A stretch of 29,391 nucleotides of DNA from Thermohalobaculum sp039817245 (lineage in GTDB: Bacteria > Pseudomonadota > Alphaproteobacteria > Rhodobacterales > Rhodobacteraceae): positions 1 to 29,391 of the forward strand of contig JBCBWF010000015.1 in assembly GCA_039817245.1 (NCBI GenBank), written 5' to 3'. Shown piece by piece: positions 1 to 7,476 of this stretch. The position numbers were made by a program, and so were the translations under genes. The notes beneath the pieces are model-generated. The model did not search any database, was not told the DNA's origin, and saw nothing but the letters and a program-made list of their open reading frames with translations. The first letter of the stretch is position 1. Each line of letters begins with the position of its first letter.

Positions 1-2
1 AG

Positions 3-149
3 ATCAACCTCGCCGCCGAGGTGTCGGGCCGCATCGTGGCCGTGTCGCCCTCGCTCGTGACGGGCGGCTCCTTCCGGGCAGGCGACGTGCTCGCCACCAT
101 CGACCCCGCTGACTACGAGAACGCGGTCGAGATCGCCGAGGCGCAGGTG
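3..149 (+). CDS. RND-type efflux membrane fusion protein, internal fragment
   Basis: About 49 residues with the look of the barrel-sandwich (biotinyl-lipoyl-like) start of an HlyD/AcrA periplasmic adaptor: an AEVSGRI segment, then SFRAGDVLATIDPADYE, then the start of an alpha-helical hairpin (AVEIAEAQV). In the family this hybrid domain is followed by a long coiled-coil hairpin and sits in the periplasm, bridging an inner-membrane pump and an outer-membrane channel. Here the reading frame passes at about position 150 straight into TPR sequence, which no adaptor of this family has. The frame is open to the window edge, so the GTG at 21 is not a real start. I take this as a foreign tip joined to the TPR gene, probably by the assembly. 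Confidence 0.6.
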
Positions 150-908
150 CCGCCGGATCCGCGTGAGCTGGGAACAGCTTACACCAATCTCTCCGCTCGA
201 CTGAGAAGCGCTGAGCGGCATGAGGAAGCGGAAGCGGCGGCGGCGAAGGCGGTGGAGATCGGGGAGAGCCACGATCTGGCCGCGGCCGATCGGGCGATCT
301 GGCTCTCCAACCATAGCGCGCACTTGCGGGACCTTGCAGGGCGGGAGGGCGCGGCGGAGCGGCGGTCGGCGCTGGTCGCGCAGGCGCGGGCGCGATATGT
401 GTCGGCCGCGTTGCTGTGGCGGGCCGCTCATGGCGTGGTGAGCCGGGAGGTGGCGATCGGCCTCAACAATCTCGGCGGGCTGCACGATGCGGCCGGGCGG
501 CCGGGCAAGGCGGTGGCGATGCATCGCGCGGCGCTCTCCAAGCGGCGGCGGCTGGTCGCGGCGGGGCGGATGGCGGCGGGGGATCCGGCTCTCGGCTTCA
601 GCCTCAACAATCTGGGCGGCATGCTTGTAGAGGCCGGGCGGCTGGCGGAGGCGGAGCCGCTGCTGGCCGAGGCGCTCGAGATCGCGCGCGCCGCCCATGA
701 CGCGGAGAACCCGGCGCATCCCTTCACGCGGGCAACGGCGGAGTGGCTGGCCATTTGCCTTGCCGCGCGGGATCGGCTGGAGGGTGGCCCGGCGCGGGCC
801 GGGCGCGTGCGCGCGCTCTGCAAGGAGCGTGCGTTGGACCCGGCGCGTGTGGCAGAACGGGCGGAACGGTTCGCGGCGGTCGCGCGGGCGCGGGGAGAAG
901 GGGCATGA
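150..908 (+). CDS. TPR repeat protein, 5' truncated
   Basis: About 252 residues of tandem tetratricopeptide helices in the kinesin-light-chain style. Clear units are AYTNLSARL..AERHEEAEAAAAKAVEI, IGLNNLGGLHDAAGRPGKAVAMHRAAL and FSLNNLGGMLVEAGRLAEAEPLLAEALEI, the last two with the NNLG signature. The C-terminal 60 residues are Ala/Arg-rich helix with no recognisable domain. TPR arrays are protein-binding scaffolds, so the partner cannot be inferred. The true N-terminus is missing because the sequence before about 150 is from a membrane fusion protein. The stop codon TGA overlaps the ATG of the aldolase gene (ATGA, 905-908), so the two are probably translated together. No catalytic domain is visible in what remains. 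Confidence 0.75.
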   Translation, partial: PPDPRELGTAYTNLSARLRSAERHEEAEAAAAKAVEIGESHDLAAADRAIWLSNHSAHLRDLAGREGAAERRSALVAQARARYVSAALLWRAAHGVVSREVAIGLNNLGGLHDAAGRPGKAVAMHRAALSKRRRLVAAGRMAAGDPALGFSLNNLGGMLVEAGRLAEAEPLLAEALEIARAAHDAENPAHPFTRATAEWLAICLAARDRLEGGPARAGRVRALCKERALDPARVAERAERFAAVARARGEGA

Positions 909-1678
909 CGCCGAGGGAGAAGCTGGAGCGGTTGGCGGGGCGGCTGCCGGCGGGCTGCGCCTGGCTCGGCCTGCCCTCGGACCATATCGCCGAGATCGCC
1001 GGGCGGGCCGGCGCGCGCGTCGCGGTGATCGACTGCGAGCACGGCGCCATCGGGGTGGAGAGCATGACGGCGATGCTCCGCGCCCTGGCCCTCACCCGCA
1101 CCGGCGCCCTCGTGCGCGTGCCCGAGCTGGCCGAGGGGCCGATCAAGCACGCCCTCGACGCCGGCGCGGACGGCATCCTCGTGCCCTATGTGGAGAGCGT
1201 GGAAGAGGCGCGCCGCGCCGTCCGCGCCGCCCTCCTGCCGCCGGAGGGGGCGCGCGGGCTCGCCGGCATCGTCCGCGCCGCGGGCTACGGGGCGGAGGCG
1301 GCGGCCTATGAGCGCGACTGGAACGCCCGCGCGCTGGTGGCGCTGCAGATCGAGTCCCGCCGCGGCCTCTCCGCCGCCATCGACATCGCCGCGGTGCCGG
1401 GGGTGGACATGCTGTTCCTCGGCCCCTTCGACTACTGCCGCGATGCGGGCCTCGACCCGGCGGCGGACGGGGACCTGCTGCAGGCCGTGCTGGCGGAAAC
1501 CGTCGCCGCCGCCCATGCGCATGGCAAGCTCGCCGGTGTCTTCCCCTGGCCGGGCGCGGAGCCGCGCGCGCTGGCGGCGGCGGGGGCGGATCTCGTCGCG
1601 CTCGCCCACGACACCGCGACGCTGATGGCCGGGCTCCGGGCCGCGCTCGGGGCGCTCGACAGCGACGGGCGGGGTTGA
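905..1678 (+). CDS. HpcH/HpaI aldolase / citrate lyase family protein
   Basis: A 257-residue TIM-barrel enzyme of the HpcH/HpaI class II pyruvate aldolases, which cleave or form 2-keto-acid aldols with a divalent metal. The family landmarks are present: WLGLP near residue 20, an ID-x-EHG segment at 43-47 holding the catalytic-base His, GILVPYVES, the metal-ligand Glu in ALQIES, and the metal-ligand Asp in LGPFDY. Length is typical (about 250-260). The ATG at 905 overlaps the stop of the TPR gene and the preceding GGAGAAGGGG gives a Shine-Dalgarno. The substrate is not readable from sequence. 4-hydroxy-2-oxoheptanedioate and related 2-keto-3-deoxy acids are the usual ones. The neighbours give no pathway context. 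Confidence 0.85.
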   Translation: MTPREKLERLAGRLPAGCAWLGLPSDHIAEIAGRAGARVAVIDCEHGAIGVESMTAMLRALALTRTGALVRVPELAEGPIKHALDAGADGILVPYVESVEEARRAVRAALLPPEGARGLAGIVRAAGYGAEAAAYERDWNARALVALQIESRRGLSAAIDIAAVPGVDMLFLGPFDYCRDAGLDPAADGDLLQAVLAETVAAAHAHGKLAGVFPWPGAEPRALAAAGADLVALAHDTATLMAGLRAALGALDSDGRG

Positions 1679-1708
1679 CGCGGGCCGCGCCTGCGGTATG
1701 TCCGCGCA

Positions 1709-2017
1709 ATGACCACGCGCGCGCCCGACACCGCTGCTCCCCATCCGATGGACCCCCGGGGCCTGATCCGCGAGGCGTTCCGGATCGAGGGGATCGGGCC
1801 GGAGGATTGCCGCTCGATCTTCTTCGACTGGGCAATGGGGCTCGCGCCCGGCACGAATGCGGCGGCGGCTGCGAAGGCGCTGCGTGCGCATCACGCGGAT
1901 GCGCCGGACGGGCATCCGATGATCGCGCTTCTCCAGCAGGCGGAGACCGAGCAGAGCGCCGGGGGCCGTGGCCGGGCCTCGCGCCGGCGCCGCCGCGCGC
2001 AGGACGAGGCCGGGTAG
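1709..2017 (+). CDS. Conserved-looking small hypothetical protein
   Basis: A 102-residue protein with a structured core (GLIREAFRIEGI, ..DCRSIFFDWAMGL) and a disordered Arg/Gly-rich tail (ASRRRRRA near the end). The core resembles short uncharacterised proteins I associate with Rhodobacterales, but I know no function. It has no signal peptide, membrane segment or metal motif. It starts 30 bases after the aldolase gene on the same strand, so it may share that transcript, and ends 9 bases before the convergent asparaginase stop. The basic tail could bind nucleic acid or be functionless, which cannot be settled here. Confidence 0.65.
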   Translation: MTTRAPDTAAPHPMDPRGLIREAFRIEGIGPEDCRSIFFDWAMGLAPGTNAAAAAKALRAHHADAPDGHPMIALLQQAETEQSAGGRGRASRRRRRAQDEAG

Positions 2018-2026
2018 CCGCCGCGC

Positions 2027-3139
2027 TCAGCCGTCGCGCTCCCCCGCGATGGGGGTCATGAAGAACCGCTCGATCCCGTCCCTGTCCCACGCCTCCGCTG
2101 CGGCATGGGCGAGGGCGACATGCAGTTTGGCATGGGCGGCCGCGAGGGTCATGTCGCCGGCGGGCAGCACGCCGAGGCGCGCGAGCCAGGCCCCGGCGGC
2201 ATAGGCATCGGGCGTGACGCCGCCCGCGGGCACCTGCGAGGCGAGCGCGACCGGCACGCCGCGGGCGCGCAGGCGCGTCAGCACGGGGCCGAGTGTCGCC
2301 GCTGCCGGCATGTTGCCGCTGCCGAAGCCGGCGAGGAGAAGGGCGCCGATCCGTTCCGCGAGCCCGACCACCGCGCCCTCCAGGATAGCCGCCTGCAGGG
2401 CGGCATCCTCCGGCGCCGGGGTGGCGAGCAGCACCGCGCGGCGGCCGAGCTCCGGCGCGAGACGCGCGAGCGCGGGGCGGAGGGAGGCGGCGGGACAGGG
2501 GGGCAGGGGGGCGAGCCGCCCGGGCCCGCTCGGCCAGCCGAACGCGTCATGCGCCTCGGTGTGCAGCTTCGCCGTGCGTGCGCCGGGCCCGGTGCGCCCG
2601 GCGAAAGCGAGGTGGACCCCGGGCTCGGCCGGGCCATGCGCAGCGAAGCCGAGCGCGGTGCTGAGATTGGCGAGCGCATCCGAGCCCTCGAGCAGCCCCT
2701 CGCCCTCGAAGAGCGGCGCCATCGCGCCGGTCAGCACCACCGGTATGCCGAGCCGGGCCACCGGTTGCGCGCCGTCCATCGCGGTCAGCAGATAGGCCAG
2801 CGCCGCCGCGCTGTTGGCCAGCGTATCGGTACCGTGGAGCACGACGACCGCTTCCGCCCCCGCCTCGGCGGCGTCGAGGACGAGCGTGGCGAGCACGGCC
2901 CAGTCGCGCGGCGTCATCTCAGTCGAATCGAGCGGTGGTTCGAGCATGTGCCAGAACCGCGGTGTCGCAAATTCCGGCAGGCCGGCGAGGTTTGCCTCCC
3001 ACAGGGCACGAAAGGCCGCCGCCGGCAGGGGCGCGCGCGGCGTGCCCGCGGATCCGATCGTGCCGCCCGTATAGATCAGCGCGACAGATCGCGCCGTCGC
3101 ACCGGCCGCCCGAGAATTTTCTTTCAAAGACCCCGCCAT
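2027..3139 (-). CDS. Asparaginase (bacterial L-asparaginase-like)
   Basis: A 370-residue amidohydrolase that converts L-asparagine to aspartate and ammonia. Both catalytic threonine motifs are present: TGGTIGS at residues 24-30 and HGTDT at 102-106, with DSTEMTPRDW at 71-80 supplying the substrate-pocket Asp-Ser stretch. The C-terminal domain has GFGSGNMP and SQVPAGGV, both usual in the family. No signal peptide is visible, so it is probably a cytoplasmic, type I-like enzyme. The last 40 residues (DMTLAAAHAKLHVAL) match the normal C-terminus. It is transcribed divergently from the small secreted-peptide gene with only 42 bases between starts. The start is the first ATG of the open frame. An earlier or later start within 15 codons is possible because the motif lies at residue 24. 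Confidence 0.9.
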   Translation of the reverse strand: MAGSLKENSRAAGATARSVALIYTGGTIGSAGTPRAPLPAAAFRALWEANLAGLPEFATPRFWHMLEPPLDSTEMTPRDWAVLATLVLDAAEAGAEAVVVLHGTDTLANSAAALAYLLTAMDGAQPVARLGIPVVLTGAMAPLFEGEGLLEGSDALANLSTALGFAAHGPAEPGVHLAFAGRTGPGARTAKLHTEAHDAFGWPSGPGRLAPLPPCPAASLRPALARLAPELGRRAVLLATPAPEDAALQAAILEGAVVGLAERIGALLLAGFGSGNMPAAATLGPVLTRLRARGVPVALASQVPAGGVTPDAYAAGAWLARLGVLPAGDMTLAAAHAKLHVALAHAAAEAWDRDGIERFFMTPIAGERDG

Positions 3140-3181
3140 GCGCTACCCTTTCCGAATGAGAAGTTTGAAAGGAGATCGATC

Positions 3182-3313
3182 ATGAAGGTTCTTGTCCTGC
3201 CGATCCTCGCTCTCGGCCTCGCGGCCTTTGCCATGCCGGCGGCCGCCTGCCCGTTTGGTCAGCAGCAGACCACCGAGAAGCCCGCCGACAAGACGGAAGG
3301 CCAGGTGAGCTGA
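3182..3313 (+). CDS. Small secreted peptide, 43 residues, unknown function
   Basis: An ATG preceded by a near-perfect Shine-Dalgarno (AAGGAGA, 3169-3175) opens a 43-codon frame. Residues 1-22 form a classic signal peptide: MK, then a Leu/Val/Ala core, then MPAAA. The mature part would be about 21 residues, beginning with the only cysteine (CPFGQQQ) and ending in a hydrophilic Lys/Glu/Thr tail. Cleavage at Ala-Ala-Ala before Cys fits signal peptidase I or, less well, a lipobox lacking the usual Leu. A strong rho-independent terminator begins 30 bases after the stop, so it looks like a self-contained transcript. I do not recognise the peptide. Periplasmic or lipid-anchored location is inferred from the leader only. 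Confidence 0.7.
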   Translation: MKVLVLPILALGLAAFAMPAAACPFGQQQTTEKPADKTEGQVS

Positions 3314-3343
3314 GCGCAGCCACCGTTACGATCCGCCGACCGA

Positions 3344-3366
3344 CCCCGCCGCGAGGCGGGGTTTTT
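3344..3366 (+). terminator. Rho-independent terminator after the small peptide gene
   Basis: A perfect 7-bp GC stem (CCCCGCC / GGCGGGG) with a GCGA tetraloop is followed at once by TTTTT. There is no matching U-tract on the other strand, so it terminates + strand transcription from the small peptide gene. It lies in the gap before the convergent M20 peptidase stop. Confidence 0.88.
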
Positions 3367-3389
3367 CGTCTCCACCCGCCGCGCGCCCT

Positions 3390-4802
3390 TCAGCGCGCCG
3401 CCAGCGCCTCCAGGATTCGCGCCCAAGAGCGCGCACCGCGCTGGAAGGAGGCGAGCTCGTACTTCTCGTTCGGCGAGTGGATGCGGTCGTCCTCCAGCCC
3501 GAAGCCGACGAGCAGGCTGTCCATCCCGAGCTGGCGCTTGAAGAGCCCCACCACCGGGATCGAGCCGCCGCAGCCGATGAAAGCGGCATCGCGCCCCCAT
3601 TCCTCGGTGAGCGCCGTGCGCGCACGGGCGAAGGGCTCGGCGTCCACTGGCATGGAGATCGCGCGGCTGCCGCCATGCTCCGCGAAGCTGAGGCGCACAT
3701 CCGGCGGCATCTGCTCGGCGAGAAACGCGCGGAAGTTGGCGCGGATCGCGTCCGGGTCCTGGTCGCCGACGAGGCGGAACGACACCTTCGCATGCGCCTC
3801 CGCCGGGATGACGGTCTTGAAGCCCGCGCCGGTGTAGCCGCCCCAGATCCCGTTCACCTCCGCCGTCGGGCGGGACCAGGTTTGCTCGAGGCAGCTATGC
3901 GCGGTCTCGCCCGCCGGCCGGCTGAGGCCGATCTCGCCGAGGAAGGTCTCGGCCTGAAAGCTGAGCTGCGCCCACTGCGCGAGCACGCTCTGCGGCACCT
4001 CCGGCACGCCGTCGTAGAAGCCGGGGATCTGCACCCGGCCCGCGGCGTCGTGCATCTGCCCGAGCGCGCGGGCCAGCAGCGTGATCGGGTTGGCCGCAGC
4101 CCCGCCATAGAAGCCCGAATGCAGGTCGCGGCTGGCGGCATGCACGGTGATCTCCTCGCCCACCAGGCCGCGCAGCATGGTGGTGATCGCAGGCGTCGCC
4201 GCGTCCCACATGCCGGTGTCGCAGACAAGGGCGATCTCGGCCTTCAGCGCCTCAGCATGGGCGTCGAGAAAGCCGGGCAGGTTGGCGCCGCCGGATTCCT
4301 CCTCCCCCTCGATCAGCACGGTGACCTTGCAGGGCAGCCGGCCGGCAACGGCCTTCCAGGCCCGGCAGGCCTCGAGGAACGTCATCACCTGGCCCTTGTC
4401 GTCGGAGCTGCCGCGCGCGCGGAAATAGCGGCTGCCGTCGTCGCGGCTCAGGAGCGCGGGCTCGAAGGGGTCGCCCTCCCAGAGATCGAGCGGGTCCACG
4501 GGCTGCACGTCGTAATGGCCGTAGAAGAGGACATGCGGGCCGTCGCTGTCATGGTCGGTGGCGAGCACGATGGGGTGGCCCGGCGTGGCATGCGCCTTGG
4601 CAGCGAAACCCATCGCTTCGAGATCCGACACCAGCCAGTCCGCCGCCGCGCGGCAGTCGTCGCGGAAGGCAGGATCGGTGGAGATGGAGCGGATGCGCAG
4701 GAGCGCAAAGAGCCGCTCCAGCGCGGCGTCCCGATCGGCATCGAGATGCGCGAGGGCGGCGGTCAGTCCGGTGGTCGGTGCGGTCGCTGCGTCAGCAGTC
4801 AT
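3390..4802 (-). CDS. M20 family dipeptidase/metallopeptidase
   Basis: A 470-residue di-zinc peptidase of the M20 CNDP/dipeptidase type, which hydrolyses dipeptides or N-acyl amino acids. The metal centre is complete: His and Asp in GHYDVQPV (residues 95-102), the bridging Asp in GSSDDKGQ (about 131-138), the catalytic Glu pair in EGEEESGG (about 165-172), Asp in VCDTGMW (about 193-199) and the late His in IHSPNEKYEL. The dimerisation (lid) domain with LHSGFYGGAAANP lies in the middle, as in the family. The chosen ATG at 4802 has GGGAGAT seven bases upstream and gives the normal family length. The frame stays open for about 126 more codons upstream, but that part is Arg/Ala-rich with no homology. 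No signal peptide, so cytoplasmic. Confidence 0.92.
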   Translation of the reverse strand: MTADAATAPTTGLTAALAHLDADRDAALERLFALLRIRSISTDPAFRDDCRAAADWLVSDLEAMGFAAKAHATPGHPIVLATDHDSDGPHVLFYGHYDVQPVDPLDLWEGDPFEPALLSRDDGSRYFRARGSSDDKGQVMTFLEACRAWKAVAGRLPCKVTVLIEGEEESGGANLPGFLDAHAEALKAEIALVCDTGMWDAATPAITTMLRGLVGEEITVHAASRDLHSGFYGGAAANPITLLARALGQMHDAAGRVQIPGFYDGVPEVPQSVLAQWAQLSFQAETFLGEIGLSRPAGETAHSCLEQTWSRPTAEVNGIWGGYTGAGFKTVIPAEAHAKVSFRLVGDQDPDAIRANFRAFLAEQMPPDVRLSFAEHGGSRAISMPVDAEPFARARTALTEEWGRDAAFIGCGGSIPVVGLFKRQLGMDSLLVGFGLEDDRIHSPNEKYELASFQRGARSWARILEALAAR

Positions 4803-5118
4803 GGCGATCTCCCTGCGGCGTGCGCGCCAAGCAGTAGCCCCAAGGGGCGGGACGGACAAGCGCGGCGCCGGGAGAGGGGGGCCAGAGACACAGGCGGCGC
4901 GCGAGTCGCTCCAACCCGCGCGCGTCCGGCGCAGATTGCGCCTCGCCTGACCCGGCCGGAAGGCTGCGCTCCGCAGCCCCGACCGGTCTCTGTCACCCCT
5001 GACAGGAAGGACCCTCGCATGCGGGCCCGCGCCAAAACTGTGAGGACATTCACAGAATTCCGAAGCGTTCGCAGGCAAGGTCATCGTCCCGTCGCGAGCG
5101 TGGGGCCGGCTTTCGGGA
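4803..5118. other. 316-base gap between mnmA and the M20 peptidase
   Basis: Both flanking genes are on the minus strand, so this holds the M20 gene's promoter and the mnmA 3' region. The only structure I see is a 7-bp hairpin with a 3-base loop at 4962-4978 (GGCTGCG ctc CGCAGCC) without a U-tract. A 37-codon + strand frame at 5019-5132 has a passable Shine-Dalgarno but overlaps mnmA and is Arg-rich, so I do not call it. No tRNA or repeat is recognised. Confidence 0.6.
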
Positions 5119-6279
5119 TCAGCGGCGGCTGATCCAGCCCCCGCCGAGCACGCGGCTGCCCTCCGGCGCGTAGAAGACACAGGCCTGGCCGGGGGCCACG
5201 CCTTCCTCCGGCGTTAGGAGCTCGACCTCCGCGCCTGCGCCCGCGCCCTTGCCGGCACCGGGATGCACCCGCGCAGGCACCGGCGGGCGCGCGGAGCGGA
5301 CCTTCACGAGCACCTCATGCCCGCCCGGAGGCGCTTCGGCGAAAGGGCCGTCCCCGATCCAGTTCACAGCGCCGATCGGCACGCGCCGGGTCGCCAGCGC
5401 TTCGCGCGGGCCCACGATCACCTGCCGCGCCTCCGGATCGAGCCGGACCACGTAGAGCGGATCGCCCCCGCCGATGCCGAGCCCGCGGCGCTGGCCGATC
5501 GTGTAGTGCAGGATCCCCGCATGCCGCCCCAGCACCCGTCCATCGAGATGCACGATCTCGCCCGGCTCAGCCGCGCCCGGGCGCAGCTTCTCGATCACCG
5601 CCGCGTAGTTTCCCTGCGGCACGAAGCAGATGTCTTGGCTGTCGGGCTTCTCCGCCACGCTCAACCCGTGGCGCGCCGCCAACGCCCGAGTCTCCGCCTT
5701 CGAGCCGAGATGGCCGAGCGGGAAGCGCAGGAAGGCGAGCTGCTCGGGCGTTGTCGCGAAGAGGAAGTAACTCTGGTCGCGCGCCGCATCGGCTGCACGG
5801 TGCAGCTCCGGCCCCGCCGCACCCATCCGCCGCTGCACGTAATGGCCGGTCGCGAGGCAGTCGGCGTCGAGCTCCATGGCCGTCTGCATCAGGTCGCGGA
5901 ACTTCACCCGCTCGTTGCATCGCACGCAGGGGATGGGCGTCGCCCCCGCGAGGTAGCTGTCGGCGAAGTCGTCGATCACGCTCTCGCGAAACCGGCTCTC
6001 ATAGTCGAGCACATAGTGCGGAAAGCCCATGGTCTCGGCCACGCGGCGCGCATCGTGGATGTCACGCCCGGCGCAGCACGCTCCCTTCTTCGCGAGCGCG
6101 GCCCCATGATCGTAGAGCTGCAGCGTGATGCCGACGACGTCGAAACCCTCGGTCGCCAGCTCCGCGGCCACCACCGAGCTGTCGACCCCGCCCGACATCG
6201 CGACCACCACGCGGGTCTCCGCTGGCGGCTTCGCAAAGCCCAGGCGATTCGGAGCTGACCTGTCGGTCAATGGTCCCAT
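5119..6279 (-). CDS. mnmA: tRNA 2-thiouridylase MnmA
   Basis: A 386-residue tRNA-specific 2-thiouridylase that thiolates U34 of Lys, Glu and Gln tRNAs using ATP and sulfur relayed from a persulfide carrier. It shows the PP-loop SGGVDSS at residues 29-35, the nucleophilic Cys in IPCVRCNERVKF (about residue 118), the second catalytic Cys in DICFVPQGNY, and the C-terminal beta-barrel domain starting near HYTIGQRRGLG. The start is chosen at the ATG giving MGPLTDR. An ATG six codons upstream (6297) is equally possible, while the longer open frame to 6585 crosses the sciP gene and is not credible. It is divergent from sciP, so the 140 bases between the starts must hold promoters for both. Confidence 0.95.
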   Translation of the reverse strand: MGPLTDRSAPNRLGFAKPPAETRVVVAMSGGVDSSVVAAELATEGFDVVGITLQLYDHGAALAKKGACCAGRDIHDARRVAETMGFPHYVLDYESRFRESVIDDFADSYLAGATPIPCVRCNERVKFRDLMQTAMELDADCLATGHYVQRRMGAAGPELHRAADAARDQSYFLFATTPEQLAFLRFPLGHLGSKAETRALAARHGLSVAEKPDSQDICFVPQGNYAAVIEKLRPGAAEPGEIVHLDGRVLGRHAGILHYTIGQRRGLGIGGGDPLYVVRLDPEARQVIVGPREALATRRVPIGAVNWIGDGPFAEAPPGGHEVLVKVRSARPPVPARVHPGAGKGAGAGAEVELLTPEEGVAPGQACVFYAPEGSRVLGGGWISRR

Positions 6280-6414
6280 TTTGCGACACAACCTCATTTC
6301 ATCCGCAATTAAGGGCGGTTTCCTATCGTTCTCCGGCAACTTGGGAAAGAACGGAGGGCGTGCAAGATCGAAATCCAGGACGAGCCATACTGCATCGGGC
6401 CGGACGGAGAGCGC

Positions 6415-6642
6415 ATGACGCGCGACGACCTGCCCCAGGAGGACACCAAGCGTTGGGTGCCTCGCCGAAAGGCAAAAGTTGTGGCGGCCGTGGACGGTGG
6501 ACTGATCTCGGAAGAAGAAGCGCTTGCGCGTTACCGGATCAGCCCAGAGGAATTCGTGCTCTGGCGCGGGGCTCTCAGCCGGCACGGCTTACGCGGACTT
6601 TGCGTCACCCATCTCGGGCGGACGCGCCGGGCTTCAGAATGA
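6415..6642 (+). CDS. sciP: SciP-like DUF1153 protein (CtrA inhibitor family)
   Basis: 75 residues from the first ATG, containing the DUF1153 signature: DLPQEDTKRWVPRRKAKVVAAV, then GGLISEEEALARY and an EEFVLWRGALSRHGLRGL helix-turn-helix. In Caulobacter, SciP (small CtrA inhibitory protein) binds CtrA and DNA and blocks CtrA-activated promoters, and here the gene lies directly before ctrA on the same strand. Sixteen in-frame codons before this ATG (6367-6414) read like the missing family N-terminus (..PYCIGPDGER..), yet no ATG, GTG or TTG occurs between the in-frame stop at 6310 and 6415. A GGAGGG at 6353-6358 sits 8 bases before an ATC at 6367. The true start is therefore uncertain: a rare ATC start, a frameshift, or genuine initiation at 6415, which has GGAGAG only 3 bases away. 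Confidence 0.82.
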   Translation: MTRDDLPQEDTKRWVPRRKAKVVAAVDGGLISEEEALARYRISPEEFVLWRGALSRHGLRGLCVTHLGRTRRASE

Positions 6643-6741
6643 AGCCCAATTCCCACGGTCCGTGAGTAACATATCATTTACCCGGTTTAGCTTTACTCCT
6701 GCTCAGCGTAAGATTTTGGTTCACAGAGCGGAGTGAGTGTC
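6643..6741 (+). promoter_or_regulatory. ctrA upstream region, AT-rich
   Basis: The 99 bases between sciP and ctrA are clearly richer in A and T than their surroundings (for example AACATATCATTTACC and AAGATTTTGG), as expected for a regulated promoter. A short inverted repeat GTAA/TTAC spans 6666-6681. I do not find a full CtrA box (TTAA-N7-TTAA). The ctrA Shine-Dalgarno GGAG is at 6730-6733. No precise -35/-10 can be assigned. Confidence 0.45.
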
Positions 6742-7446
6742 ATGCGCATCCTGCTGATCGAGGATGACCCGTCGACTGCGGACAGCATCGAGACGATGCT
6801 TCGCCGCGTCGATCTCAATGTATATGTTACAGATTCTGGTGAGGAGGGGATCGAGCTCGCCAAGCTCTACGACTATGACCTCATCATCCTGGATCTGAGC
6901 CTGCCGGACATAAACGGTTACGAAGTGCTGCGCAAAGTGCGCCTCGGCCGTGTCGAAACGCCGACGCTGATTCTCACGGGTCAGGCCGGAATCGACGCGA
7001 AGCTGAAGAGCTTCGGCAACGGTGCGGATGATTTCCTCACCAAACCCTTCAACCGTGAAGAGCTGGTCGCGCGGATCCACGCGATCGTGCGGCGCTCGCG
7101 CGGGCATGCCCAGTCGGTCATCCAGACCGGCAAGATCGCCGTGAACCTCGATGCCAAGACCGTGGAGGCGGGCGGGCGCCCGGTGCATCTGACTGGCAAG
7201 GAGTACCAGATGCTGGAGCTTCTCTCGCTCCGCAAGGGCTCCACGCTCACCAAGGAGATGTTCCTCAACCATCTCTACGGCGGGATGGACGAGCCGGAGG
7301 TGAAGATCATCGACGTCTTCATCTGCAAGCTTCGCAAGAAGCTCGCCTCCGCCACCGGTGGGGACAACTACATCGAGACGGTCTGGGGCCGCGGCTATGT
7401 CCTGCGCGACCCGATGCCCATGCCGGTGGAGAGCGTGCCCGCCTGA
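6742..7446 (+). CDS. ctrA: Cell-cycle response regulator CtrA
   Basis: 234 residues with an OmpR/PhoB architecture: a receiver domain (1-115) with the acidic pocket E7-D8-D9, the phospho-acceptor D51 in ILDLSLPD and the conserved Lys in TKPF, then a winged helix (about 125-228). The stretches RRSRGHAQSVI, LTGKEYQMLELLSLRKG and MFLNHLYGGMDEPEVKIID are diagnostic for alphaproteobacterial CtrA. CtrA controls flagella, division, DNA replication or gene-transfer agents depending on lineage. The ATG at 6742 gives the usual MRILLIEDD start and has GGAG 8 bases upstream, so the in-frame GTG at 6733 is less likely. The protein ends in Val-Pro-Ala, not the Ala-Ala that directs ClpXP proteolysis in Caulobacter. 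A hairpin terminator follows. Confidence 0.96.
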   Translation: MRILLIEDDPSTADSIETMLRRVDLNVYVTDSGEEGIELAKLYDYDLIILDLSLPDINGYEVLRKVRLGRVETPTLILTGQAGIDAKLKSFGNGADDFLTKPFNREELVARIHAIVRRSRGHAQSVIQTGKIAVNLDAKTVEAGGRPVHLTGKEYQMLELLSLRKGSTLTKEMFLNHLYGGMDEPEVKIIDVFICKLRKKLASATGGDNYIETVWGRGYVLRDPMPMPVESVPA

Positions 7447-7476
7447 GCGCGCCTCAAACCGCCACTCCGCAACGAA

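Noticed and set aside
4962..4978. Hairpin GGCTGCG-ctc-CGCAGCC as a terminator
   Set aside because: No U-tract on either strand, and it lies upstream of the M20 gene, not at a gene end.
5019..5132. A 37-codon plus-strand frame with AGGAAGG upstream
   Set aside because: It overlaps the mnmA 3' end, is Arg-rich, has no leader or conserved look, and no terminator follows.
6280..6585. A longer MnmA N-terminus
   Set aside because: The extra 102 residues run antisense through sciP, and the family begins shortly before the PP-loop, which the 6279 start already satisfies.
6666..6681. GTAA/TTAC repeat as a CtrA autoregulation site
   Set aside because: It does not fit TTAA-N7-TTAA in either orientation, so calling it a CtrA box would be a stretch.
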